From Aurantiochytrium sp. KH105 (Eukaryota; Sar; Bigyra; Thraustochytrida; Thraustochytriidae), in contig BGKB01000290.1 of NCBI GenBank assembly GCA_003116975.1, forward strand, positions 1 to 42,382: a DNA stretch of 42,382 bases, read 5' to 3'. Position 1 is the stretch's first letter. Each line of letters starts with the position of its first letter. The position numbers and the translations under genes were made by a program. Shown one piece after another: positions 10,867-21,351 of this stretch. The notes beneath the pieces were generated by a model. The model was not told the DNA's origin. It was given only the letters and a program-made list of their open reading frames with translations, and searched no databases.

Positions 10867-12966
10867 ATGGTCGTCGACGTGGATGAGCCCATCCCGGGCC
10901 AAGTCTTTACCCTTCGAGACTGCTTCTATATGCTTTTGCGCGCGCGGGGCGGAGACTTTGACGCCCGCGTCCCTCTGCGCGTTAGCGCAAGTCCCATCGA
11001 ACCCTCCTTACGATGTTTCTTTGTACAAAGCTCGGAAGAGTCCAAAAAGGTATCCAAGGGCAGAACCTCACCCACAGAAATTTGCGTCAAGTACAACAAC
11101 ACCGCGCGATCGCGGGTCTGGTGGTCTCCGGAACACAACCACTGCCTTGGCTTCGTCATTCGCAAAATGGGCACCAAGGTCAGACTCCCCAAGGACCAAC
11201 CCGCTGGCGATCTCAAACACGGCTTCCAAGGACACTGGCTTGTACTCCTCGAACGCAGCGATCCTGGCCCCCTTCGGGAAAAAGCCGTCGTACGAACATT
11301 TGTTATTGAAACGGCTCCGAGTATGGTCCAGCTCTGGCCCACAGCGCCGAGTACTGAGGCGAATACCATGCACGAGCGCTCGCCCATGCCCCTATCACAT
11401 TTGCCTCTTTCATCGTCCCTCGGGCCAATGCACCCCACTGCTAGACCTGCAAATGTACACGCTTTGTCAAATTCTGCACGATTGTCTCTTGCAGACCCAC
11501 CAACGCCATCCTTTTCTTCGGCGCAAACCTCACAAGAGTCTCTCGCGCCAAGACATCAATTCTCCGCTTCTGGACAAGGCACTGATGACGCAGGGTCAAA
11601 TGATCCGCTACTCATCAGTGTTAACTATGCTTCGCCCTCTCAAGTCTCGCAGGTGACAAACTCTTGGTCTTATCCATTCCCCGCGTCCGCTTCTTCTTCT
11701 TCTTCTTCTTCTTCTTCTTCTTCTCTCTCTCCTTCGTCGTCATCATTGTCACCATTCCATTCGTCCTTGCATGACCAGCACGGTCGCTTTGCACCACCTA
11801 ATTACTCCAGACCACCCATGCCTTCCGAGTCTCCTCGATTTCATCACCAGCAACGAGACTATATTCCTCCACATGTACGAAACGGGTCACCTCCCATGCC
11901 CCATCCTACCCACTCGCGCTCGGCCTCATTTCCCGACTTCCCCCATTCCCTCACGGCAGCAACCTATGCCCCCCCCACTGGATCATCGTTTGCAGGATCA
12001 GCTGCAGCTTCGTCCTCGTCTTCCGCTGCTTCATCCGCAGCCGCCGCTGCTAAATCCGCATCCTCCTCGTCAACCACACCTACTCGCCCAAGGCTGCCAC
12101 CGACTTACGTGGGCAGCTCGCGAGAAGCACGACTCGTTGAAGACTCGTTAGGATCCACTTCACATAAACGCCCCCGCAGAGCGGATACCTTTGCAGACAC
12201 GAGCGAACTGCAGCTTTTGCACGAAGCGCTCGCAGACCAAAACGCAAAATCCCATCACCGACAGGAACCAGGCCCGCCCCATCGAGCAATGAGCAGCAAT
12301 AGTAGCCAGCGCAGTATCAGCAGCGCACCCTGCGGAAGCACGAACGAAGCGATCGAGGACGACGAACTTGCCTCGGCGGCCAACGTCATGGCATACGAGA
12401 TTTTCAAGACTGTCTGTGACACCTTTTCACCCGAGGAGTTCACCAAATGGTATCAATTGTATTCGCAGACGATCTTCATCCCGCGCATCGCAATCGAACT
12501 CAAACGCAACATGGACCGGGACGACCCGCGACTCCGCCAAAGTTTTATGTTTGCTTCACAAATGCAGTTTCTGCCAAACGTTCCCAAGGGCATTCTCATG
12601 TACAAAGGTTCGTACGTTAAGGGTTTTGTTACAACCAAACAGGATGCAACGGCCACGCAGATCATGGACGGGCTCATCATGGAAGGCGCCGATGCGCGTC
12701 TCTACGAGGAAACACAAGCCAGCAAGATTATGCTTTTGTGCCAACATTTACACTTTAAGCAGCTCGTAACGGAGGGCTCGTTGAATCCAAGCGATTACTG
12801 GTTTCACAATATTCTGCGGCTGCCGACGGGCCGTTTGATGATTTTGCGAGGCCACACCTGGACGGTCTCGCGCTCCGAAGATATTGCTTCCGAGGTGCGT
12901 CGCTGCGAAATGCAAGACGTTACTGCGGCATTTCCTGATATTATGCGTCTTCCGCCACTTGAGTGA
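10867..12966 (+). CDS. Uncharacterised two-domain protein A (paralogue of 18796-21351)
   Basis: I do not recognise this 699-residue protein. It has an N-terminal domain (about residues 10-160) with FTLRDCFYMLLRARGGDF, the hallmark KYNNTARSRVWWSPEH (Trp pair at 85-86), HGFQGHW (118-124) and APSMVQLWP; a Ser/Pro-rich disordered linker (about 160-500) with a poly-Ser run encoded by TCT repeats (11690-11726) and an Ala/Ser-rich run; and a helical C-terminal domain (about 505-699) ending MRLPPLE. Both ends align with protein B, while the linkers do not. There is no signal peptide or membrane segment, so a cytosolic or nuclear role is inferred. The frame is open upstream only from GTG; ATG 10867 is the first ATG and has A at -3 and G at +4. 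The very long upstream region resembles that of a regulatory gene, but no function can be assigned. Confidence 0.85.
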   Translation: MVVDVDEPIPGQVFTLRDCFYMLLRARGGDFDARVPLRVSASPIEPSLRCFFVQSSEESKKVSKGRTSPTEICVKYNNTARSRVWWSPEHNHCLGFVIRKMGTKVRLPKDQPAGDLKHGFQGHWLVLLERSDPGPLREKAVVRTFVIETAPSMVQLWPTAPSTEANTMHERSPMPLSHLPLSSSLGPMHPTARPANVHALSNSARLSLADPPTPSFSSAQTSQESLAPRHQFSASGQGTDDAGSNDPLLISVNYASPSQVSQVTNSWSYPFPASASSSSSSSSSSSLSPSSSSLSPFHSSLHDQHGRFAPPNYSRPPMPSESPRFHHQQRDYIPPHVRNGSPPMPHPTHSRSASFPDFPHSLTAATYAPPTGSSFAGSAAASSSSSAASSAAAAAKSASSSSTTPTRPRLPPTYVGSSREARLVEDSLGSTSHKRPRRADTFADTSELQLLHEALADQNAKSHHRQEPGPPHRAMSSNSSQRSISSAPCGSTNEAIEDDELASAANVMAYEIFKTVCDTFSPEEFTKWYQLYSQTIFIPRIAIELKRNMDRDDPRLRQSFMFASQMQFLPNVPKGILMYKGSYVKGFVTTKQDATATQIMDGLIMEGADARLYEETQASKIMLLCQHLHFKQLVTEGSLNPSDYWFHNILRLPTGRLMILRGHTWTVSRSEDIASEVRRCEMQDVTAAFPDIMRLPPLE

Positions 12967-14270
12967 TAGACCGAGACACCAGGATGCACGCCAGCCTTGT
13001 TTTGAAAGCAAGTTTATTTGTCCGCGCGTGCAATAACCTGCAGCAGTAGTAGGCGTATGTGTCTACTCGTGCAGAAATTTTTTAGAAACAAGAGTAGAAT
13101 CACATTGCTTTGCCATTACAATCTTTCTCACTTTTTTTCTCTCACGCGCGCGCTCCATGAAAAGTAAAAAGAAGAATTTGTATTCGTGGGAAATCAAAAT
13201 TTTTCCAACGATCTACGATCGATTCGATTCATCATTCATTGCTTGTGTCCTGGCTGGCTACACGCTGGCCTGCGGAGAGGCTGCTGAAACAATTTTGACC
13301 GCTGCATGCAGGAAATTCGTTTCTCTCCCCATCCAAAACTCCAAAACTGCGAGACGTTGAAGCTCAGATGAGTAAGCAAACGGAAGGCTGTCAAGTCACA
13401 CGTGATCGAGCCAAAAGTTCCTCGTTAGTAGCGTTCGTTGAGATCGTTGCTCAACTTGCTTACTCTCCTCATTCGCACGTAAAACGCTTGACACGAAGTA
13501 CACGAGCAAGGGAAGGCAGGCAACAGCTTGGCCATGCCGCGTGTTTCTCTGTGGAGCGTCCGCTCATTTTCGAGCACGCCTTGCCATAAATGTCTTGGAA
13601 CGCCACCTATGTTACAAATGCCGTTCACAGCCCATATTCTTCGAGCAAGCTTTGGCCGGGAAAGGAACTCCACTTTTTTCACGGCAGAGTGCCGTTTCGA
13701 GGCAGGAGAAAAAAGGGCAAGCTTGGCTGCGGCCCACACAGGCTGCTTGACCTTTTTCCGCTGTAAAATTATTATGAGCGGGTGACCATTTCGCTAGGCT
13801 GCAGCCTACGTTGGGGCTGAATTTGGAAGCGTCCACGAATGGTGGCGCGCGCTCAATTTTGCGAGCACCTGCGCCCCCTCCCCTTCCTTCGCCCCGGTCG
13901 ACTCTTTTGCTTGCCTTGTTCCCAGCAGAAACACCGAACCAAACCAACGCATTTCTTCTTCACATTCTTCGCTTTACGTGCGTCGTATTGTCGCGGCCTA
14001 GGTTTGCAGTTACCGAACCCTCGCCTAGCGCCGGCCGCGACGCGACGAACGGCGTTGAGACGCGGGGCCGACAACGACCCCTCATTTCCCCCCGTCCATT
14101 CGTTCATTTTGTAAAAGAATGCCTGCGTTCCTTTTCTTACATTCCCATGGCCAGACAGCAGTGGCAGCTGTAGCAGCAGCAGCCTCGGGGAGCTCGCTCC
14201 GCTTTAACCGTTGCCGCATGGCTGGGGAAGTGGGGCAAAGACATTCGACTCCCTGTCTCCCTGCTATATG

Positions 14271-14289
14271 GCATGCATGCATGCATGGC
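14271..14289. repeat. Short (GCAT)n palindromic repeat
   Basis: About four and a half GCAT units; the motif is self-complementary. Confidence 0.8.
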
Positions 14290-15291
14290 TGGCGCCCAAG
14301 GGGTGTGCGCCGCGCAGGTGTGGGGGCCGTGGGACACGTCGACGCGAGGCGCGATCGATGTGGCGCTCCCGTCCCGGACCGGCCACGGCCCGATCGCGAT
14401 TGCGGTTGCGAGCGAGCGAGCGCGGCAGCGGAACGCCGCCTTCGCGCGGCAGGCCGTCTTCGCGTGTCTCCGGCCGAGCAGCTGCAGCGAGCGACGGAGC
14501 TGCGGAGACCGACCGCCTGCGAGCGGCCAGGCTGCGGCGCGTGAATGCAGAAACCGTTACCCCTCCCCGCCCTCCCCCTCTGTCCCCTATTGTTATTACG
14601 ATGCAGTAGCACGTAGCGGCAGCGGGTCTTTCACGTGCCTTGGTTCGTTTGCTTTCTTCGCTCTCGCGGGGACGAGCCAACCGCCTCGAGGCACAACTGA
14701 CTTTCGCGACGGGACCCACGCACAGCACGGCAGTGGCCGCGGGCGGCGCGGAGAAGCGGCCTCTCGCGCGGATCGGAAAAGTATCGCCGGGGTTCTTGTC
14801 GCTGGCGGTGCGCGGCCTGCAGGAAATTCGACCCGGGACGAGACAAACAAACGCCTGGCGGCCGGCTGCGGCCAGCATCAGCTGATGCTTTCAGCTAGGC
14901 ACCGCGCGGAAGCAAGGAAGGAAGGACCAGAGGCGAAAGCCCTGGTGGCCCAGGTCCAGGCGTAGCAAAGGTAGGAAGGAGGAGGGAGGGCGGGCGCCAA
15001 GCAAGCAGGCCGCAGCGCCTGTTTCTTTCCCCATGCCAATCGAGCGCAAGAATGTAAAAGAAAGTCTCGCCGGCGCGCATGACTGCTGGCTCGCAGTGGA
15101 AGGGCTGCAGTTTTATGACTACTACCTTTGTTAACGAAAAGCTCGTCCATGAAAGATGGAGGCAAAGACGAGGAGGAGATAACCGAAAGGGAGGACCCAG
15201 TGACGCGACGAGACCAGTGACTCTCGGTTTGGCTTGTTTGTCTAGGTTTGGCTCGTCTTACTTTGGCTTGCGCTTGGCTGCGCTTGCCGGC

Positions 15292-15343
15292 GCTGTGCTG
15301 TGCTGTGCTGTGCTGTGCTGTTCTATGCTATGCAGTGCTGTGT
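15292..15343 (+). repeat. (CTGTG)n pentanucleotide repeat
   Basis: Six perfect units followed by degenerate CTATG and CAGTG variants. The Cys-Ala-Val-Leu frame over it comes from the repeat. Confidence 0.85.
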
Positions 15344-15808
15344 TGGGTCATTCGCGCTGAGCCGCTAGCTGCTACGCTGAGCTCCTTGGCAAACAGGCAG
15401 CCAAAGTTGGGGAAAGAGAATTCGAACAAGAGGAGAGAAGCGAGAAGACTGGCCGTTGTTTCATCTTGCCTTTCGAACTTTTGCCAGACGCTGCAGGCCA
15501 GTCAACCGAGCCTCAAGAGCCTCGAGTCGAAGGCGAGGTCGATTTGTTTCGACATTCTTTTCTGGCCCATCCCTCTCAACCTCGACACCCTTTCTTCATT
15601 GAACAAATCAACGGCGCAGTTCTTGGGCGCGGGGGACGTGGAGTTCTTCGGATCGCCAGCGGACAGTTATGGGATGCACCAAACGGAAAGGCAATATTCG
15701 CCTCTGCCTCTCGTGGTTGTCACAACAGCTTCTTCCCTGAGCAGAGGTGGAGTGCCGGGGCCGCGGGAGCTGTTGGCCGCGATCGAGCGGGCAAGTGGCT
15801 GGTGGGTG

Positions 15809-15911
15809 GGGAAGAAAAAAAAGAAAAGGAAAAGAAAAGAAGAAGAAAGAACAAAAAAAAGAAATTGGAAAAAGAAAAAGAAAAGAAAAAATAGCAAGAG
15901 GCGGAAGGAAG
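15809..15911 (+). repeat. 100-bp polypurine tract
   Basis: Almost entirely A and G (AAGAAAA-type) on the plus strand for about 100 bp with only a few pyrimidines, in the same orientation as gene B. Such asymmetric tracts can form triplex DNA and often break assembly or sequencing. Confidence 0.85.
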
Positions 15912-16357
15912 GCCAAGCTGTAAAAGGAGGGCACGATCGAAGAAGACCGTGTGGGCGTCATCCGCTGGTGCTCTCGGGCCGAGCCAAGAAACTGATAGCG
16001 AAAAGGAAAAAGGCCAGTCTGTCTGTCAGCCGCGAAATCTGCGGCGGACAGAAGAAGCGAGGCCTGCTTCTGCCTCGTGCGCTGCATTGCATTTTGATGC
16101 GGTGCGTTGCGATGCGCTGTGTTGTTTCGAAAACGTTTAGACGTAGCAACTGCGCTTGGCCGAGACGTGCCCTTTCTTCGCCACAGCTATCTATTCCGAA
16201 GCAGAGTCTGAAATCGTATTCGAATCGCTTACACCAGTGGTTGATCGATTGTAAATCGCAACTTCGTTTCTTTTTCTTTTCTTTACTTGTCTTGTCTTTT
16301 TCTTTCACAGATTTTATTCTCCTTTTTCACAGTATCCGGGCCCCACCTTTGCACAAA

Positions 16358-16421
16358 AGCAAGCAAGCGAGCAAGCAAGCAAGCGAGCAAGCAAGCGAGC
16401 GAGCAAGCAAGCAAGCAAGCA
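16358..16421 (+). repeat. (AAGC/GAGC)n microsatellite
   Basis: About 16 units of AAGC with interspersed GAGC, in the same orientation relative to gene B as the 4235 tract has to gene A. Confidence 0.9.
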
Positions 16422-16651
16422 CGCACTCCATGCCACCCTCGCAGAAAAACCCCGCCCCACCTGGCCCCGCCCTTCCTCCCTGCTTCCCTCCCTGCGGCCC
16501 TTTCTTCCGGGCCCCGGCTTTGCGCTCTCGGGTTTCCCCGGTCACCTCCGCTCGCCGCCCTGTCTTGTTTGCCTTGTCTCGTCGTGTCTAGTTACGACTC
16601 CGAGTTGGAAGCAGCGCGCCCGATCATGGCGAGCGCGGTTGCAGCGGGCCG

Positions 16652-16927
16652 ATGCGAGGCGATGCGATGCGATGCCATGCGATGCGAGGCCTGCGTCCGT
16701 GTCCGCGGCCCCGACTCCGCGGCCCGTCCGGGCCAAGCGCGCGGAGGGAGAAGCACATGCGGAGAGCGAGCCTTGGATCTGAAATGGCGGAAACGGCGGG
16801 CGGCACACGCTCTAAAACGAATGGACAGCACGGCGATCGCGATCGATCTCGAACACGCAGCTCGCTCCGAAAAAGTGTTTGATGCGTTGGTAGTCGATCT
16901 GGTGCGATGCGATGCGATGCGATGCGA
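16652..16927 (+). repeat. Two (GCGAT)n pentanucleotide clusters
   Basis: GCGAT units occur at about 16652-16690 (with GCGAG and GCCAT variants) and again at about 16902-16927, roughly 215 bp apart, in the same orientation. Confidence 0.8.
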
Positions 16928-17327
16928 GACGACGTCGCTGTGCCAGTGACTCAAGCTCAACTTGTTACTTTTACAAGCGAAAACCAACCAACAACCGCGG
17001 CCAAGGAAAAGCCTGGCGTGTTCCTTGCCGCCACGGGGAACTGCCACGCTTGGTGAGAAAGAAACTGAACGTCATGCATGGCTAGAGCCGGTCGAACAGA
17101 ACGCGATAGCAGCGAGAGCAGCTCTGGCTTTTCAGCAGTTGGCAAGAGCAGTCTCTCAAAAGACCTCGCTCGCAGCAGCCAGCCAAGGCAAACCTGCCTT
17201 TTGCGAGAGACAGTCTTTCCCCAGTTCGACTTCGCGTTCGGCTCGACGCAGACCAGCTCAGCCTCCGCGCAGAGCGTGCACCTGCGCGCTGAAGCGTCTG
17301 CGGCCGCCGCGCATCGACTCTGTCAAT

Positions 17328-17355
17328 TGATTGATCGATCGATCGATCGATCGAC
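17328..17355. repeat. (GATC)n palindromic microsatellite
   Basis: Six GATC units, the counterpart of the tract at 8531 upstream of gene A. Confidence 0.9.
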
Positions 17356-18795
17356 CGACGAGCGCTCTCAGGATTCAATTTCCCTCTTGTGCCAAAGAAG
17401 CAGCACCGCAAGCGAGCTCACGAGCCGCGCTTCGCGCCGCGCAGCGAGCGTCCTCCGCCGTCGAGCTTGTCGGCGCGCAGGGGCGAGCGAGCGAGCTCAC
17501 GAGCCGACGAAAGACCCGCCGCAGAAAGCGCGCAGCAGAGCGAGATCAGCATCACTCCATCGCAAGCCACTCAAAGAGAGAGCGTGTGCGCGTGCACGCG
17601 CGTGGCTCGCGCTCCGCTGCCGCTGCGAGCGCCTGCCGCTGGAGAGCCGAGGCGCTGGAAAGCCGAGGCGGGGCCCGCGCTTTCGCAAACAGCGCGATCG
17701 CAAACAGCGCTTTCGCAGCGCGCTCGCAGCGCTCGAGCGCGCTCGCAGACGCCGCGAGCTGGGCGCCGCCGATCGATAGATTGGACTGCTAAACCCGCCG
17801 GCGAGACGAGCGACGAGTCAAGACGGGCCTGGCCGACGGCCTGCCGCCCGCCTGCCCGAGCGAGCGCAGAAAGAAGATAGACGCGCAGAGCAGAGCGGAA
17901 ACAGGGACCGCGCGGGCGCGGCAGCAGCGCCGCGGCCCTCGCGCGCGGCGTGCGCGAAGGCTGGCAGGGAGGCAGGCAGGAAGGCGAGTCCGCGAGCAGC
18001 GAGCGAGCGACCTGCGGAGCGGCTCGGAAGCTAGGGAGACGTCGAGGAAACAGAGAAGGCAGACTAGGAATCGAAGAGGCGCCGAGACAGGCAGCAGGCA
18101 GGCAGGCAGAGCCCGGCGCGCCGAGGCAGCGGCGCGAGGAGGCGCCGCACGCTCCGCTAGGAGGCGCGAAGGCAGGCGCGAAGGCGAAGGCGAAGCGCCG
18201 AGCGCTGGAGCGCTGGAGCGCTTGAGCGAGGGAGCGAGCGAGTTCACAAAGAATCTCGTCTCGCCTCTGTCGCGCGCTTCGTTCGCTCTCTCGTCCGTCG
18301 CCACCCCTCCCTCGCGCGCGCGCTCGGTCCCTTGGCGGCGGGCAGGCGCGGGCGCAGGCGTGGACGCCTCGCGCGCAGACAGACGGCCGCCGCGAGGCGA
18401 GCAGGCCCACGCGGCCGAGGCCCGAGCCGCGCGGCCGGCGACAGACAGACAGTCAGACAGACATCGGAGAGAGACAAAAGCAGACGAGCCGCAGACCTGC
18501 AGACCCGCCTCCCTCCCTCCCTCGCTCCCTCGCTCCCTCGCTCCCTGCCTCCCGCCCGCGCCGAAGCAGGCGAGGCAGGCAGGCAGGCGGCGCGGCAGGC
18601 AGCCCGCGCGGCGCCGCTGCCCTCTCTCCGCGTCCGGCGCCGAGGAGGCGGAGCAGGGCGGCCTCGCTCGCTCCCTCGCTCGCTCCAGCAAGCAGGGGAG
18701 AAGGCAGGAAGGAGAGGGAAAGAAAGAAAGGAGAGGAAGAGGCGAGGCTGACTGAGGAGACAAGGCGGCGCGTGCACGGCGCGTGCAGCGGCGCG

Positions 18796-21351
18796 ATGCA
18801 GAGGCAGCGCGGCGCGATGGCGCGGCGCGAGGGCGCGGCGGGCGCGGCGGCGGCGGAGGAGAGCGGCGCGGCGCCCGCGGCGCCCGCGGCGCCCGCGGCG
18901 CAGGACCCGGCGCAGCAGAGCACGGCGGGCAGGGCGCAGCTGCAGGTGGAGGAGATCTTCGAGCTGCTGCTGCGGGCGCGCAAGGGCGACCTGGAGAAGG
19001 ACATGGACCAGAGAGGCACGGCCTCGCCCATCGACCCGCGCGTGGACCTGTTCTACGTCATCCCGGGAGAACCCCGGCGCGCGCAGGCCAGGGAGCTCGA
19101 GATGCGCGTCAAATACAGCAACTGCGTGCGCTCGAAAATCTGGTGGTCGCCCAAACACGGCAACCGCCTCGGCCTCGTCACACGTGCAATGAGCATGAAG
19201 ACGCGGTCCGAGGCACATCAGCTCAACCTCTCCTTCCAGCACGGTTTTCGCGGCCACTGGGTCTCCCTTCTCGAGCGCCCCGAAGTCACGCCCATCACAG
19301 ACAAGGCTGTCATCCGCGACTACGTGCTCGACAAGGCACCCAGTCTCGTCCAGTTCTGGCCCATTCCGGAAAGCACCCCGGCTCCAAAAACAGCCACATC
19401 GGCTTCCGACGTTCACCCCGTCTCTCGCATTCCGGTCGCGCCCGCGCTCTCTTCGGCGCCGGCCCCACATCCACGTGCTTCTTCCTCTTTTCACGAGAAT
19501 GTCAACAACACGCAGCCACCGAGACCTTACGCCTCGGTTGTGCGCGCTGACCATGCACGCCCTCATCAGAGTCACTACAACCACTACCAACACCACCACC
19601 ACCGCAGCGAAGATGAGGTCTCCATTCCTTATAATACAGGCCCAACATACGCTCAGCAAGCGTATGGCCAAGCACGCCCTCACCCGCACCAGCAGCACCA
19701 ACATCATCATCAGCACCAGCGCCAGCGCCAGCACCAGCACCAGCACCAGCAGCGCGGGGCCTCTCCATATCCCTACGCACATACGCAGTCTCCAGAGCCA
19801 CCGCAACAATTGGCCGGCCCGAACCTGCACGACTCAAATGCCTTCCCGCCATTGCAAGGAAGCCGAGCCCCGCCCCGCCGTCGAGGAGATAGCAACAGCA
19901 CGAGCGGCGTGGGTAGCGTCGGCGTCGAGGAGGTTTCGCCAACGGGGACCGGCTTTGCGTACCGGCCCCCCTTGAACAGCACGAATCCAAATGGCGGCGC
20001 GAATACGCTGTCTGAGATTGACGGTCTGGAAATCGAGCCCCCGAGTCAGTATGCCAACTTCAACCTTGACCAGCCTCCGCACGATCCACTGTGGGACACT
20101 ACAACTACAAGCGCACCCGTGTCCAGTCAGAGCAAGTGCTCCGACAACGAGGATGACGAGTTCTCCTTGCCCGCCACACCTTTAATTGAGTCTGGGGCCC
20201 ATCCTTTTGCCGACGACGATCTGACGAGCACCGTCAACACCACCCGCGGTCATCTGTATCAGGCACCTTGTTCTTCTCCGCTTGCTCGCGTGAACTGTGG
20301 CCTGCCTCAGAGCGCACCAAGCTTGCACATCCCACCGGCCGTTCTGCGCCCGCAGACGCCAACCCTCGTCGTCGACACGGGAATTAGCGGAACGCCAACG
20401 GGTCGATTCAAGGAGCGCCAAGAGTCGGAGCGCAGTCCTCTCCTTTCGGCCGCCTCGGACGACACCGAGGGCTTCGGCAAGGATGACGATCTTTCCGGTG
20501 GCGCTGGCGGCGGCGCGATCGGTGCGTGCGCCACAAATCGTCGCAAAATGGATGAGGTGGCCTCTTCTGGGCGCCCTACCCGCGCTGCAAGGCACCTTTC
20601 CCCCTGTGACGACGAGTACGCGACCAAAGCATTGCCCATTTACCGCGAAGACCTCGAGATGGCCCTCAACTGTATCATGAGCGCCCCTTCGACCGCGAAC
20701 TCGGACAGCACCGTCGAACCTCTTAGCGACGATCGTAGCAGCACGGTGACCGATGACGAGGGCGCCGTCGTTGTGGCGTTCGATCTCTTTAAAAAGGCGT
20801 GCGACATTATGGATGCCCAGGAGTTCGCCGTTTGGTACAAGCGCCACGTGTCAAAGCTCTTCAAGCCCTCCATCATGTCGCGCATCAAGTCTTGCCTCGA
20901 CAAAAACGATCCGCGCGTCGACCCCGAGTTCCTGGTTCCCATCAAGTCAGTCTGGCGCACAGACAGACCTGAGGCCAGGGCCGTGCTCGAGGGCACGTAC
21001 GTGGATGGCTTCAAAATGTACAAGGGCAGCCGCGAGCTTTCTGACCTCATTGGCTGCGACACCGAGTCCGAAGACTTCAAGAAGCTCGACTTTTACGACC
21101 ATGTGCTCGAGTCCAAGATCCTTGACCTCTTTGCACACCTCGTGTACAAAAAGCGCGTCAGTGATGGCGAAATTAAGCCTCTTGACTATTGCTACCAGTG
21201 CATCATCAACGTCTCGGGCCGCCGTTTCGTTATGCTTTGCCACATTCGTTGGGAGATTAAGGAAAGCGGGCTCTGCCACCTTCACTCGCGCTTCCAGGAT
21301 GTATCGTCCGACTTTCAGCACATCCTCAGCCTTCCACCTTTGCCCTACTAA
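18796..21351 (+). CDS. Uncharacterised two-domain protein B (paralogue of 10867-12966)
   Basis: An 851-residue protein of unknown function. After an Ala-rich tail come the domains shared with A: N-terminal domain (about 47-192) with QVEEIFELLLRARKGDLE, ASPIDP, KYSNCVRSKIWWSPKHGN (Trp pair at 116-117), HGFRGHW (149-155) and APSLVQFWP; and a C-terminal domain (about 655-851) with AFDLFKKACDIMDAQEFAVW, KNDPRVDPEF, GTYVDGFKMYKG and the end HILSLPPLPY. The linker is disordered, with a striking His/Gln-rich stretch (about 255-325) encoded by CAC/CAG repeats, then acidic and Ser-rich segments. The longest frame begins with GTG; the first ATG is 18796, and a second ATG at 18817 has a better context (G at -3 and +4). 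No signal peptide or membrane segment was seen. Conservation of both ends despite divergent linkers argues that both domains are under selection. Confidence 0.85.
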   Translation: MQRQRGAMARREGAAGAAAAEESGAAPAAPAAPAAQDPAQQSTAGRAQLQVEEIFELLLRARKGDLEKDMDQRGTASPIDPRVDLFYVIPGEPRRAQARELEMRVKYSNCVRSKIWWSPKHGNRLGLVTRAMSMKTRSEAHQLNLSFQHGFRGHWVSLLERPEVTPITDKAVIRDYVLDKAPSLVQFWPIPESTPAPKTATSASDVHPVSRIPVAPALSSAPAPHPRASSSFHENVNNTQPPRPYASVVRADHARPHQSHYNHYQHHHHRSEDEVSIPYNTGPTYAQQAYGQARPHPHQQHQHHHQHQRQRQHQHQHQQRGASPYPYAHTQSPEPPQQLAGPNLHDSNAFPPLQGSRAPPRRRGDSNSTSGVGSVGVEEVSPTGTGFAYRPPLNSTNPNGGANTLSEIDGLEIEPPSQYANFNLDQPPHDPLWDTTTTSAPVSSQSKCSDNEDDEFSLPATPLIESGAHPFADDDLTSTVNTTRGHLYQAPCSSPLARVNCGLPQSAPSLHIPPAVLRPQTPTLVVDTGISGTPTGRFKERQESERSPLLSAASDDTEGFGKDDDLSGGAGGGAIGACATNRRKMDEVASSGRPTRAARHLSPCDDEYATKALPIYREDLEMALNCIMSAPSTANSDSTVEPLSDDRSSTVTDDEGAVVVAFDLFKKACDIMDAQEFAVWYKRHVSKLFKPSIMSRIKSCLDKNDPRVDPEFLVPIKSVWRTDRPEARAVLEGTYVDGFKMYKGSRELSDLIGCDTESEDFKKLDFYDHVLESKILDLFAHLVYKKRVSDGEIKPLDYCYQCIINVSGRRFVMLCHIRWEIKESGLCHLHSRFQDVSSDFQHILSLPPLPY

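Larger units (their letters stand above)
12967..18795. other. 5.8-kb gene-poor region upstream of gene B
   Basis: No convincing gene. The first 0.9 kb is moderately AT-rich (3' region of gene A). From about 13.8 kb it resembles the 2.6-10.8 kb desert: GC-rich, microsatellites, polypurine and polypyrimidine stretches and Arg/Ser/Ala-rich shadow frames on both strands. The longest frame (15248-16591) crosses a purine tract and an AAGC repeat and has no protein-like segment. A polypyrimidine-CAG stretch at about 16,290-16,330 resembles a 3' splice site, so a spliced leader for gene B is possible. Confidence 0.55.

Noticed and set aside
15248..16591. 447-codon plus-strand frame
   Set aside because: It crosses a CTGTG repeat, a polypurine tract and an AAGC repeat, has no recognisable domain and looks like untranslated DNA.
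17571..19830. Long minus-strand frames (279, 324 and 528 codons)
   Set aside because: Overlapping GC-rich frames with Arg/Ala/Ser bias, partly antisense to gene B; no conserved motif.
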